Shown piece after piece: positions 8,382 through 17,278 of a stretch of DNA of 64,000 nt. A program made the position numbers and the translations under genes. Numbering within the stretch: the first letter of the stretch is position 1; every line of letters starts with the position of its first letter. The notes under the pieces were generated by a model, which was not told the DNA's origin, made no database searches, and saw nothing but the letters and a program-made list of their open reading frames with translations. The stretch comes from an uncultured Pseudomonadales bacterium (GTDB taxonomy: Bacteria > Pseudomonadota > Gammaproteobacteria > Pseudomonadales > Pseudohongiellaceae), in the NCBI GenBank assembly GCA_905478195.1, contig CAJQHM010000119.1:1-64000 (forward strand). The letters are read 5' to 3'.

Positions 8382-9623
8382 CTAGTCCGGTATCTTAATT
8401 TCAATTCGACGGTTTGTTGACCTGCCAACGGTAGTTTCATTTGAAACTATCGGAAAAGTTTCCCCAAAACCGGCCACCTCGATTCGGGATGAATTAATGG
8501 AGAGTTCATTCTCAAAGTAAGAGGCCACAGATGCTGCACGAGCGGCGGAGAGTTCCCAATTAGATTCAAATCGATCACTGAACATAATCGGAATATTATC
8601 GGTGTGTCCTTCTATGCGAATGCTGCCAGAGCCTACAGATACAACTTCACCAATTTCAGAGAGAGTCGAAAGGAACTGTTGTTCAAGGTCGGCGCTTCCC
8701 GATTCGAAGGAGCCTTGACTGGCGACGCTTAGCACTATCATCTCACCAACTTTTTCTACGCTGAGAGAGCCCGCTTCTATCTGTGAAGTCAGTTGAGTAC
8801 GAACCTCTGCCAACCTTGAAGGTCTATCTGCATTGTTATAGTACTCTCCCACACCAATATTAGGGTCAGCGTTTTCAGCAAGCTCATCAGCGCTATCCGA
8901 CAGAGACATATAAATTTCAGATGCCACAGTCGCCTGAGTTTCAGCTAGGACCGACGCAACAGCCAAGAGCGCCGCGGTTTGGTCATCCGCAAATTGATCC
9001 TGTTGCTGAACATTTTCCTGCGCCATTGCAGCGACTTCTACGGATATTTGGTTGTTCACAGCCTTTACTTGCACAAGACCTGCCTCTATCTGGTCAGAAA
9101 GGGCGCTAGAAACGACTTCTAGTTCTTTTTCAAAATTGCTCTCACTCTCTCCGGTTCGGCGAATCAAGTATTCAGCAGTCGGATCAATTGGCAATTGGTT
9201 GGGATCATTTATTACAGTCCTTTGAGAAAGGGCTGGAGAATAATCTTGCACCAGGAGCGCTCGACCCCTCGGTATTTGAATGGTGGGTCTGATTTTCTTT
9301 ATGCCGAAAGCATTTTGAATAGAACCATTGATCTGTTCAAATTTTCTTATTTCAGTATCAGAGAAAGAGAGTATCAGAACAAAAAATGCCATTAACAACG
9401 TCGCCATATCGGCGAAGGTTGCCATCCACGCCGGGGCACCTTTATTGCACGGAGGACATTCCTCTTCAGTACCTTCTCCGGACGAAGCGCCGCCGCCTTC
9501 TTTGCCATCAGTTTTAGAGGAAGGCTCATCGGACTGCTGATCATTGTCGAGAGCTTCTGGAGACGCTTCTTCGGAGCCTCCATTTTTTCCTACCTGATCC
9601 TGCTCTTCGCTATCTTCTGCCAT
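8382..9623 (-). CDS. motB: MotB/PomB-like stator protein
   Basis: 413 residues with the same plan as its neighbour: about 55 acidic residues, CPPCNKGAPAW, the membrane helix with Asp about 72 in WMATFADM, a periplasmic linker and an OmpA-like domain (EGHTDNIPIMFSDRF, LSAARAASVASYF). It couples ion flow to torque by anchoring the MotA ring to peptidoglycan. It lies 15 bases downstream of motA and 13 upstream of the second motB. Membrane segments of the two MotBs are nearly identical, whereas the N-termini and linkers differ, indicating duplication followed by divergence outside the channel. Confidence 0.92.
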   Translation of the reverse strand: MAEDSEEQDQVGKNGGSEEASPEALDNDQQSDEPSSKTDGKEGGGASSGEGTEEECPPCNKGAPAWMATFADMATLLMAFFVLILSFSDTEIRKFEQINGSIQNAFGIKKIRPTIQIPRGRALLVQDYSPALSQRTVINDPNQLPIDPTAEYLIRRTGESESNFEKELEVVSSALSDQIEAGLVQVKAVNNQISVEVAAMAQENVQQQDQFADDQTAALLAVASVLAETQATVASEIYMSLSDSADELAENADPNIGVGEYYNNADRPSRLAEVRTQLTSQIEAGSLSVEKVGEMIVLSVASQGSFESGSADLEQQFLSTLSEIGEVVSVGSGSIRIEGHTDNIPIMFSDRFESNWELSAARAASVASYFENELSINSSRIEVAGFGETFPIVSNETTVGRSTNRRIEIKIPD

Positions 9624-9638
9624 CTGTCTCTGACCCGT

Positions 9639-10403
9639 TTACTGCGACTCAAGTAGCTCTGCCCTGAACTTCGGAGGTACGAATGACGCAAGATAATCTG
9701 TCAAAACCCTCGGGTTGCCACCAGACTGAATGAACAATGCACCTTCGATGATTAACTCTGCATTGGCTGCCTCCAGTTCAGACTGATTCACAAGCTTCTG
9801 GGAAATTGGAATGCAGATAACGTTAGCCAAGATTGCTCCGTAAAGCGTAGTTAACAATGCAATTGACATGGATGGACCAATAGACTTTGGGTCAGACATA
9901 TTGCCTAACATAGCGACTAGGCCTATCAAGGTCCCAATCATGCCCATGGCAGGAGCGATCTCACCCCACGCTGAGAAAATCCCTGCCCCTTGCTTATGGC
10001 GGAGCTTCATAAGCTCTATGTCTTTTTCCAGGGTCTTTTTGATGAGATCTGCCTCTGATCCATCAACGAGCATACCGATAGCCTTGGACAGGAAAGAATT
10101 GGAAATTTCTTGACCTTCCAGTGCAATCATTCCATCTTTTCGAGCAATGGTTGCATATTCGCCGAGCTGCGCAATTAAATCTTGTGGCTTCTCTAATGGG
10201 TTCTTAAAAGTTTTGCCTGCAACCTTGATGGCGTTAAGAAACTCTGGCAATGAGCATCTCAACATGACCACCATTATCGAACCACCAAAGACAATCAATA
10301 CCGATCCAGTCTCAATATAGCCAGACAAACCGGCGCCGTTCGCAATAGCGTATCCAATGAAGCCAAAAGCTCCGAGAAATCCAATAATAGTAGCTATATC
10401 CAT
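9639..10403 (-). CDS. motA: MotA/PomA-like flagellar stator protein
   Basis: 254 residues, four membrane helices, the size of Vibrio PomA (about 253). It starts MDIATIIGFLGAFGFIGYA and has the PomA-type core APAMGMIGTLIGLVAMLGNM in helix 3 and IGPSMSIALLTTLYGAILAN in helix 4. The cytoplasmic loop between helices 2 and 3 carries the charged residues that contact FliG. Similarity is closer to sodium-type PomA than to proton-type E. coli MotA (295 residues); sodium use is an inference. It heads the operon with two motB genes. Confidence 0.93.
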   Translation of the reverse strand: MDIATIIGFLGAFGFIGYAIANGAGLSGYIETGSVLIVFGGSIMVVMLRCSLPEFLNAIKVAGKTFKNPLEKPQDLIAQLGEYATIARKDGMIALEGQEISNSFLSKAIGMLVDGSEADLIKKTLEKDIELMKLRHKQGAGIFSAWGEIAPAMGMIGTLIGLVAMLGNMSDPKSIGPSMSIALLTTLYGAILANVICIPISQKLVNQSELEAANAELIIEGALFIQSGGNPRVLTDYLASFVPPKFRAELLESQ

Positions 10404-10459
10404 CGTTTATACCTTAAAGCTTTATGATTAAACTCAAAGCGAGCCAGTCACCTTACAAA

Positions 10460-10486
10460 ATTTCGGCCTTTACTTTGTCTCGCATA
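10460..10486 (-). promoter_or_regulatory. Possible sigma-28 promoter close to motA
   Basis: TATG-N15-GCCGAAAT on the minus strand, 57 bases before motA. The -10 box resembles the enterobacterial GCCGATAA better than the local GTCGAT form, but the -35 box is poor. It competes with the candidate at 10627-10654. Confidence 0.25.
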
Positions 10487-10626
10487 TTGACTGAAAAACA
10501 GTTCAAATAAAGGAATATCCCTTTTACACAACAGTCTTAGACTGATATATCTGTGATGTAAACAATTTTTCAAGCAAAATATTAAAAAACAGCAGATTTA
10601 ACTAACAAACCCTTAGTTACTATGTA

Positions 10627-10654
10627 AAATCGACATTTGCCAACAAAATCATGA
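10627..10654 (-). promoter_or_regulatory. Possible sigma-28 promoter of motA operon
   Basis: TCAT-N16-GTCGATTT on the minus strand: the -10 box is identical to that of fliC and flgP, with one mismatch in the -35 box. It would give a leader of about 215 bases and its -35 box overlaps the start codon of the divergent lipoprotein gene. The rest of the 10404-10650 gap contains only a small palindrome (CAGTCT-T-AGACTG, 10532-10544). Confidence 0.4.
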
Positions 10655-11196
10655 GCATAGAAATATTTAAACCAACTCTGTTACTCGCTAGCATCCTCGT
10701 GCTTGGAGGATGCGACCGGGTCATGTATACGCCCTCATGCTCATCTGTTGGGCCAGCAGATTATGGGTCGAGATTTACGACTTTAAGAAACGGCGTAATT
10801 TCAGACTCAGATACAGATCTAAGCTGGTACAGATGCCCATTTGGAACCAATTACAACGGATTGAACACCTGTCTTGGCTCTCCTGTTTTGCTTCCTTTGC
10901 AGGATGCACAGCTCGTTGTGGAAGAAACCGCAAGGAAGTCCTCTGTTACTTGGCGGCTACCGACAATCAAAGAATTCCAAACGATCCTTCGAGAGGACTG
11001 CGAAAACCCCGCACTCGATCCTGTACTCTTTCCAGGCTCGCTAAGTGAAAACCACTGGACCTCTGACAATTTCGACCCGGAGTCGAGCTTGGGCTGCGCT
11101 GTATACAGCTATCAAGGATCAAGCTCATGCCGCCTCAAGAAAGACAATCTATTCCCATTTATGATCGTAACCGACCAAGTACTAAACTCAAATTAG
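10651..11196 (+). CDS. DUF1566-type lipoprotein
   Basis: 181 residues. A signal peptide with lipobox VLGGC predicts a lipid-anchored envelope protein. The body resembles the DUF1566 (Lcl C-terminal) fold: a DLSWYRC strand, then the hallmark WRLPTIKEFQTIL at about residues 112-124, then WTSDNF. Several Cys residues suggest disulphides. The function of the family is unknown; members occur in surface proteins. It is divergent from motA and its end overlaps the convergent small gene by 4 bases. No clear Shine-Dalgarno site, so the start could differ slightly. Confidence 0.75.
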   Translation: MSIEIFKPTLLLASILVLGGCDRVMYTPSCSSVGPADYGSRFTTLRNGVISDSDTDLSWYRCPFGTNYNGLNTCLGSPVLLPLQDAQLVVEETARKSSVTWRLPTIKEFQTILREDCENPALDPVLFPGSLSENHWTSDNFDPESSLGCAVYSYQGSSSCRLKKDNLFPFMIVTDQVLNSN

Positions 11197-11411
11197 CCGG
11201 ATACCGCCTCGAGACGAGGCTTCAACCTGAACTTAAGACAGTCTTCATCGCTCGCATCCACAACAACTCTGCTTGGAACCTGTGCAGATTTAAACCCAAA
11301 CGCTCTGCAACCATGCGGCCGACTGCGTGACCAAGTGACGAAATATGAGTCACAATTAATGCAGGCTGCTCTAGTCTTTACGGGATTTCCGGTTTCTTTT
11401 ATAGATTTCAT
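11193..11411 (-). CDS. Small conserved Cys-rich protein
   Basis: 72 residues with a CINCDSYFVTW ... PHGCRAFGFKS ... EDCLKF pattern; the four Cys could form a metal site. I recall similar short proteins being widespread in proteobacteria, some labelled uracil-DNA glycosylase without good reason, so I give no function. Its start overlaps the end of the upstream membrane-protein gene by 41 bases in another frame. No later start codon precedes the conserved part, so the overlap appears real and suggests translational coupling. Confidence 0.65.
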   Translation of the reverse strand: MKSIKETGNPVKTRAACINCDSYFVTWSRSRPHGCRAFGFKSAQVPSRVVVDASDEDCLKFRLKPRLEAVSG

Positions 11412-11598
11412 GGTAATACTTCCACGCGATCAGCGACGGCAGTCCTATTGCTACAAACCAGGGAGCGATTTTTATGATCGAAAAAGCCCCGAAAACAGGC
11501 TCAGATGGTTGCAGAAACAACACCGCCAAAACGGGAACGGCTAAAATTAAGTACGTGCGAATTATCTTACACATCGGACAGTCAGCTGAGTTCATCAT
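11371..11598 (-). CDS. Small membrane protein with CxxC
   Basis: 75 residues. It begins MMNSADCPMCKIIR, followed by two predicted membrane helices (about 14-30 and 40-60) and a basic tail. A good ribosome site (GGAAGGAT) lies upstream of the ATG. It starts 16 bases after the fliD stop, so it probably belongs to the end of the flg-fliD transcript. The CxxC at the N-terminus could be redox-active or bind metal. Function unknown. Confidence 0.6.
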   Translation of the reverse strand: MMNSADCPMCKIIRTYLILAVPVLAVLFLQPSEPVFGAFSIIKIAPWFVAIGLPSLIAWKYYHEIYKRNRKSRKD

Positions 11599-11614
11599 TT
11601 TTTATCCTTCCAGA

Positions 11615-13030
11615 TTACTTGTACATATTAGACATAGATTCGAACTGACCTTCAAGATAGGTCTGAGTATCTTTGCTTCTCTGAACAAGTGATTCCATCA
11701 CAGCGAATTGCTTAATGTACTTCTGCTGGAGATTAACCAGCTTTTTTTCGAGCTCGAGTAATTGATCCGTGTATTCGTCCACTTTGGCCTTCGCCGAATT
11801 AGATTGGCGCGTAATACTTCCGGAGCTGCTAACTAAATTATCTAATTCGATACTAGCATCAAGAGACAACCCCTTATTCGATGCATCATATTTTGATTGC
11901 GCTTCAGTGTCAGCCGTTAACATTGTCACTGCAGATCGGTAATTAGTCGAGACTGCTGAGTTATAAATTTTATCATCGACATACATACTACCAGAAAGAT
12001 TGAAAGAGAGGCCAAGGTCTCGCAAACTACTAATTCCACCGGAAGGAGTCGAGGAAACTTTATCAATAAGATTTTTTATTTGTCGGGAGACTAAATTTAC
12101 GAATGACTTGTCAGAACTCAGTGAGCCAGAATATTCGTTTTCGCCACCCACCGTTGTCAGATCGCTTGCAATTGAAGAGAAATTATTAACAGTGTCAACA
12201 AAGATATCAATCGTGTTCCTTAAGGCAGTTTTATCTTCACCTATTGAGATCGTAGCATTTGTAGTCGTTGTACTCTTAAGGTTTAGAGTAACTCCAGGGA
12301 TCACATCGTCCAAACTATTTGTCTTACGATTTATAGTTAGTCCGTTATATATGATCTTTGAATTTATGGCGGTTGTTCCCGTTGAAAATTGGAATGGGTC
12401 TGATGACGCTGAAGTGGAGACTGAATAATTATTACTGGTTCCTAATTCCCCATCTAGCAGAATATACCAAGCCTGACCACCAGCTGACTTATTTACTAAC
12501 GTCGCCTTGACTCCGCTAGCAGAGCCATTGATAGCATCTACAACGCCTTGTGGCGTTGCCAGAGCCACAGGGATAACAGTGTCTCCGGAGCTTTTTGTAA
12601 TCGTCACGTTAAATGAGTTGCCACTATTGAGTTGTTGACTTCCCGAGGAATACTCAGTGCTTCTCATGGTAGTCGAAAGAGCGAGTCTCGCCACTTCAAT
12701 ATCGGCATTTCCGCTAGCTGCAATAGCTTGAGAGTTTATCTTCGCATCGATAGCTGACGAGCTGTTGTTCAGCGAGAGTGTTCGTGTGCTGCTGGCCTTA
12801 GCCAGGTAATCTAGTACGACCTTCACCTCATTCACGGCGCCAGAGAGCGCACCATATCCACTTATAGAAGCTTCCGATTTTTCTTTCCGAGAGGTATAGC
12901 GGTCTATTTTTGGTTGTGTCTCTGCTGCAGCAAGATCTTCTGCCAATTTACTAATATCAACACCTGATCCTAATTTAAGGTTGTTAACAATCGAAGTGCC
13001 CGTTCCGGCTGTAGAATTAACCTCTGCCAT
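11615..13030 (-). CDS. fliD: Flagellar filament cap protein FliD
   Basis: 471 residues, the usual size. FliD forms the pentameric cap that folds flagellin at the growing tip. The N-terminal D0/D1 contains SGVDISKLAEDLAAAETQPK, typical of the family's start. The centre is Ser/Thr-rich, and the C-terminal coiled coil (SAKAKVDEYTDQLLELEKKL) ends with MESLVQRSKDTQTYLEGQF. It is the last clearly flagellar gene of the flgB-fliD run, 7 bases after flgL. Placement downstream of flgKL rather than next to fliC-fliS is a small rearrangement relative to many gammaproteobacteria. Confidence 0.93.
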   Translation of the reverse strand: MAEVNSTAGTGTSIVNNLKLGSGVDISKLAEDLAAAETQPKIDRYTSRKEKSEASISGYGALSGAVNEVKVVLDYLAKASSTRTLSLNNSSSAIDAKINSQAIAASGNADIEVARLALSTTMRSTEYSSGSQQLNSGNSFNVTITKSSGDTVIPVALATPQGVVDAINGSASGVKATLVNKSAGGQAWYILLDGELGTSNNYSVSTSASSDPFQFSTGTTAINSKIIYNGLTINRKTNSLDDVIPGVTLNLKSTTTTNATISIGEDKTALRNTIDIFVDTVNNFSSIASDLTTVGGENEYSGSLSSDKSFVNLVSRQIKNLIDKVSSTPSGGISSLRDLGLSFNLSGSMYVDDKIYNSAVSTNYRSAVTMLTADTEAQSKYDASNKGLSLDASIELDNLVSSSGSITRQSNSAKAKVDEYTDQLLELEKKLVNLQQKYIKQFAVMESLVQRSKDTQTYLEGQFESMSNMYK

Positions 13031-13037
13031 AATTTTC

Positions 13038-13961
13038 TTACCTCAAGAAATTAAATAGTGACATCTGTGTCACTTTTGCAAAAGTGTTTTGAGCTGCTTC
13101 AAGAGCCAACATATCAGAGGAAAGGCTAGTAATAGCCTCTGAGTAATCAGTATCCTCGATATTTGAGAGCAGTTGCTCGTAGACAGTTTTCTTTTCCTCG
13201 ATGATTTCAAGTCGCTCTTCAAGCAGATTTTGACGAATACCGAGGTTGGCTATCTGACCACCCACTTGATTTCCCAGCTCATCGAATTCATCAATAGAGC
13301 GCGATATATCTGCCTTCGTATTCGTGCCAAGCGCCGCAATGAAATCCTTGGCTACGGCAAAGATATCAAGATTTTGCGTACTGCCTCCATTCGTGCTTCG
13401 CTCAATCTGACCAGCAAGATTAACTCCAGAGCTATTGATTTGTACTTCATAACCGGAATCAACCTGTATGTTCAGTTCTGCGCTGTTACCTTTGTACGCT
13501 ATTGAGCCGTCGGCTTGTCTCTGAAACGGCTGGACATTCGTTGCGGTTCCAGAGAAGAGATATGAATTTTGAGAGTCTCGAGAATTAGAAAGAGATATTA
13601 ACTCCTCTAAGACGCCCTCTGCTTCTGCCTTCATAAAACCAATATCTTCATCAGAGTAGGTTCCAGAGGATGCAGTAATTGCCAAGTCTTTGAGCCGGTA
13701 CACGTAATCCTGAAAACCAGTCACTACTGATTCTTCGATCGTCAACCTATCTTTGACATAAGAGAGATTGGTTTCATAGGCAGACTGCCTTTGCAGCACG
13801 GATTTAATACTTAATCCCTCAAGAGATGATTCAATATCGCTGCTCGGTACAGCAGTCTTCTTGCCCGTGGCCAGCTGAGTTTGAAGCTCACCTATACTTT
13901 CCTGCTGCTTTGCAAGTTGTTTTGTTAGTACTTCATAGTATTGATTTGACGAAATTTTCAT
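13038..13961 (-). CDS. flgL: Hook-filament junction protein FlgL (HAP3)
   Basis: 307 residues. Flagellin-like ends: N-terminal MKISSNQYYEVLTKQLAKQQ and C-terminal ALEAAQNTFAKVTQMSLFNFLR, which pack with FlgK at the junction. Length matches the family (about 300-400). It lies 14 bases after flgK and 7 before fliD in the same operon. Confidence 0.93.
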   Translation of the reverse strand: MKISSNQYYEVLTKQLAKQQESIGELQTQLATGKKTAVPSSDIESSLEGLSIKSVLQRQSAYETNLSYVKDRLTIEESVVTGFQDYVYRLKDLAITASSGTYSDEDIGFMKAEAEGVLEELISLSNSRDSQNSYLFSGTATNVQPFQRQADGSIAYKGNSAELNIQVDSGYEVQINSSGVNLAGQIERSTNGGSTQNLDIFAVAKDFIAALGTNTKADISRSIDEFDELGNQVGGQIANLGIRQNLLEERLEIIEEKKTVYEQLLSNIEDTDYSEAITSLSSDMLALEAAQNTFAKVTQMSLFNFLR

Positions 13962-13975
13962 GATCTTAGCTCAGT

Positions 13976-16912
13976 CTATCGTGAGGCAGATAGTATTGAA
14001 TCGAAAACAGCTGACGAAACCTTAATTACCTGCGCGGCAGCCTGAAAAGATTGCTGGAAGCGAATCAAATCGGCGGCCTCGTCATCTAAACTGACGCCAG
14101 AAATTGAGGATTCCAAAGTAACAGCATCTTCATAAACAACCTCAAGTGCCTCTTCAGAAATTTTCGCAAGACTATTTACTGCACCAACTTTTGACAAAGC
14201 TCGTTCATAGCCTTGCTGGAGAGTTGCGCCACTCAATTTCTGAGCATCTTGTATCAGCAAAAGTCGCTGCAGGTTGGAATTATCGCCAGCAGAATTTAGA
14301 TTAGCCGAAACCTTAAAAGAATCTCCTGCCGCTGGCATCTTATCCAGTGAGACCTTTAAATCATTAAATATAATTTGCGAGTTAAAATCATAATCTCGCT
14401 CTGTAATTGTGGTATTAGTATTTGTGTCAATGATTTGATAACGCGTATTTGTTGTGAACCTGATTTCCAGAGGATTCTCTATGGTTGGGTCAGAGTTCAT
14501 AGCTGAACCGTTAGATGAAACTCTCCCATCAATCGAGAAACCATCATTACCTGAGATCGATATAGCAAGATCTGAAATTTCCGAAGCGGAACCTGTAAGC
14601 TTAGTGGTAAGGCCAAGCTTAGCCAGGTCCGATGCTTTGCCAGCTCCGGCTGCGTAGTCTGCAAAAGTGAAGTCAATGTTAGTGCCCGAAAAATGTAACT
14701 GACCAGTGTAGTTGGAATTGGTGAGCCCCAAAGCATTCGTAGTCTGCCCAGTCACAGTCGAACCTAAGCTAATATTCTCTCCTTTAGCTGCATCGCGATT
14801 AAACAGAGACAAGCCGCCCTCAGCATTCACCCTAGCCAGAACATTAGTTTGAGCTGCAAAGCTATTGATTTTTGTTGCAAATTCGATCTCATTGGTTAGT
14901 CCACTGAGGCCAGTTATTTCAATTCCGTTAATTATTAAGGTCTTATCAAAATCAATTTTTCCAGGATCGGCTTTGATCACGTTCTGAGACGTTGCAGTTA
15001 CGGAAGTACTCGCTTTGTATGTGTTTATCCATGCTGCTATGTCTTTAGCGGATAGGGTCGCGCCGCCAGCCAACGCTAGCTGCCCTAAGTTCACTCCGTT
15101 AAGTTTTAATTGATTTGCAGTTATTATGGTCGAACTACTGCTGGTAGTATTAGATTGCAAGGGAATCTCTGAGACGACTAATTCACCACTATTATAGTTG
15201 CCGAGCTTAATTTCTTTATCTATAAAGGCGTTAGCACCAACTGCGTTAAGATATGAGCTGGTATATCTACTAGAGTTATTAAAGAACTTATCATTACCGA
15301 CAGAAGTTTGCTCGTTTGTCGTTAGTGCCTTACCTATAAGATGGTTTTTCTCTGAGGTAATTACTTGTATAGAAAAATTATCAGACACTGACGCGTCTAA
15401 CTCCAATTCAAATTCATAATTGCCCTGAGGAATTATCACCCCGGGAGCAAGCTCGCCGGCTTCAAACTTAACTTTTCCAAAATTCGTAATGGGCTTAGAA
15501 AGGTCTACGGCCTCTGAAGAGATCACAGGACTTGAACGGTAACCAAAGTCAATTTTTGCGAGCGCCCCAGAGGAATTACCTGATTGCCCCTCGATTAATA
15601 ACCGATTTGCAGATGCCACTTGGTCGATGTTCTGGACGGAAACCTTTACGCTGTCAGCTGGCCTGCTATTTGAAGATATCGTATAAGTGCGACCTGAGAG
15701 TGGTGGTTCCTTAAGAGTCAAGCTGAGATCTTTATACTTAAACGAATATTGATCGTTGAGATTTGGCGTTAACTCAGTGCCTTGACCCGCCTCTAATATC
15801 TTCCAAGTCTTCTTATTCGCATTCCAAGTAATGCTCAAAACTCTCGTGGAATCTTGATCACCATCAGTTGCTATCTGAACGCCTGTATTAACTGAACCAT
15901 CCGGCTCGGTCATTAAATAATTAGGAGAGAGAGTAAATAGTTTTTGATTAATTTGTCCCTCTCTAGTCAACCCTCCCTGGTGAACCAAGTTAGCATCGGT
16001 CACGAAAGTACTTACAATAATATCTATATCTGCGCGTAGGGGCTCTATAATGTTAGATCTCAAGTTAATGAGTCCGCCGAGAGAACCGCCTTGCACCGAG
16101 CCAATGCTAAGAGCTTCACCGAAGGGGTCAAATACAATGGCGGTTTGACCACTGTTATCTTGAGCGTACTGAACACCGACAGCGGTAGATCCTAGCCGGT
16201 CAACAAAGACAGTATTTTTACTGCTCCCCTGAAATCCAGCTGTGACGATACCAGCATCATCAATTTCAAAATTGATCTTCGCAAGCTTAGACATCTCTAA
16301 CATTAGGAAATCCCTCTGATCAAGTAAGGCTGAGGGCTGTTGTGATTCTTTTGAATGTTTAGCTAAGCTTGTATTCAGGGCACCGAGTTTTTCAGCATAT
16401 TCGTTTAATTTGTTTAGCTCTGATTCCAGTTCGTTCTTAACATCTGTATCTACTTGGTTTATCTCAGTACTAGTGGCCGAAAATCTTGAGGCTACATACT
16501 CAGAGCTGGCTAAGAAATCTTGTTTTAAGGTTGCGTTTGAAGGAGCTGCACTTAGTCTTGAGAGTGAAGAGAAAAACTTATCAAAAGCAGATGAAAGACT
16601 TGTATTATCTGAGCCTAAGTAATTTAGTATCTTGTTTGTATGCTTGATTACTGGCTCTTGGCTAGCAAGATTGCTCTGAGCTGTTCGCAGATTCGCTTCG
16701 GCAAATTGATCGTGAGCTCGACCAGTTCGCTGCATGCTTGAGCCGTTTCCGAGATAGTACACACCTCTTTTTGAGGGGTTATTCTCAGATGACTCGATAG
16801 TCTGCTTCGAATAACCCTCCGTGTTAAGGTTGGCTATGTTGTTACTTACGGTTGCGAGCGCTTGACGATATAGCTGTGCAGCGCTAGCACCAATACTCAG
16901 AATGTCTGTCAT
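13976..16912 (-). CDS. flgK: Hook-filament junction protein FlgK (HAP1), enlarged
   Basis: 978 residues, against about 450-680 in most bacteria. The conserved ends are intact: MTDILSIGASAAQLYRQAL, then the rod/hook motif VSNNIANLNTEGYSKQ near residue 30, and a C-terminal helix DLIRFQQSFQAAAQVIKVSS. The extra length is in the centre (about residues 330-870) and is Ser/Thr/Asn-rich with repeated beta-type segments, probably surface-exposed domains. No frameshift or internal stop is visible. Follows flgJ by 18 bases. Confidence 0.93.
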   Translation of the reverse strand: MTDILSIGASAAQLYRQALATVSNNIANLNTEGYSKQTIESSENNPSKRGVYYLGNGSSMQRTGRAHDQFAEANLRTAQSNLASQEPVIKHTNKILNYLGSDNTSLSSAFDKFFSSLSRLSAAPSNATLKQDFLASSEYVASRFSATSTEINQVDTDVKNELESELNKLNEYAEKLGALNTSLAKHSKESQQPSALLDQRDFLMLEMSKLAKINFEIDDAGIVTAGFQGSSKNTVFVDRLGSTAVGVQYAQDNSGQTAIVFDPFGEALSIGSVQGGSLGGLINLRSNIIEPLRADIDIIVSTFVTDANLVHQGGLTREGQINQKLFTLSPNYLMTEPDGSVNTGVQIATDGDQDSTRVLSITWNANKKTWKILEAGQGTELTPNLNDQYSFKYKDLSLTLKEPPLSGRTYTISSNSRPADSVKVSVQNIDQVASANRLLIEGQSGNSSGALAKIDFGYRSSPVISSEAVDLSKPITNFGKVKFEAGELAPGVIIPQGNYEFELELDASVSDNFSIQVITSEKNHLIGKALTTNEQTSVGNDKFFNNSSRYTSSYLNAVGANAFIDKEIKLGNYNSGELVVSEIPLQSNTTSSSSTIITANQLKLNGVNLGQLALAGGATLSAKDIAAWINTYKASTSVTATSQNVIKADPGKIDFDKTLIINGIEITGLSGLTNEIEFATKINSFAAQTNVLARVNAEGGLSLFNRDAAKGENISLGSTVTGQTTNALGLTNSNYTGQLHFSGTNIDFTFADYAAGAGKASDLAKLGLTTKLTGSASEISDLAISISGNDGFSIDGRVSSNGSAMNSDPTIENPLEIRFTTNTRYQIIDTNTNTTITERDYDFNSQIIFNDLKVSLDKMPAAGDSFKVSANLNSAGDNSNLQRLLLIQDAQKLSGATLQQGYERALSKVGAVNSLAKISEEALEVVYEDAVTLESSISGVSLDDEAADLIRFQQSFQAAAQVIKVSSAVFDSILSASR

Positions 16913-16930
16913 AACTCAACTCCACATCCC

Positions 16931-17278
16931 TTAGACCGATTCGTCCACTGTGGAGGCTTTATCAGAAATCCCTTCAATTGATTTCAACCATTCAGCGACC
17001 CCTAGTCCATTCCGTGAAGATACGTCTCGACTTACTTCCGTAAACAACATTTCTTGAAAAAGTTCTATGTTCCTATTGTCGAGTAAATCACTTTTCATCG
17101 TTTTTGTTGCTTCGTTCATAGATTTTGCAATTAGATTAAAAAAAAGGGATTCAAATTCCCTAGCTATCGTCTCTAGCGCTTCATTTTTCTGACTCTTTGT
17201 CCCAGAAGCGAGTCCGCGTAGGCTGGCGATATTTTGTACATCGAATCCACTGGTTATGTGGCTGAGTTGGCCGGCCAT
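16931..17278 (-). CDS. flgJ: Rod assembly protein FlgJ, rod-cap domain only
   Basis: 115 residues. It contains only the N-terminal rod-binding domain (AREFESLFFNLIAKSMNEATK, DLLDNRNIELFQEMLFTEVS). The peptidoglycan hydrolase (glucosaminidase) half present in Salmonella FlgJ (about 316 residues) is missing. In bacteria with the short form a separate enzyme opens the wall; none is obvious in this window. Start codon overlaps the flgI stop by one base. Confidence 0.9.
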   Translation of the reverse strand: MAGQLSHITSGFDVQNIASLRGLASGTKSQKNEALETIAREFESLFFNLIAKSMNEATKTMKSDLLDNRNIELFQEMLFTEVSRDVSSRNGLGVAEWLKSIEGISDKASTVDESV

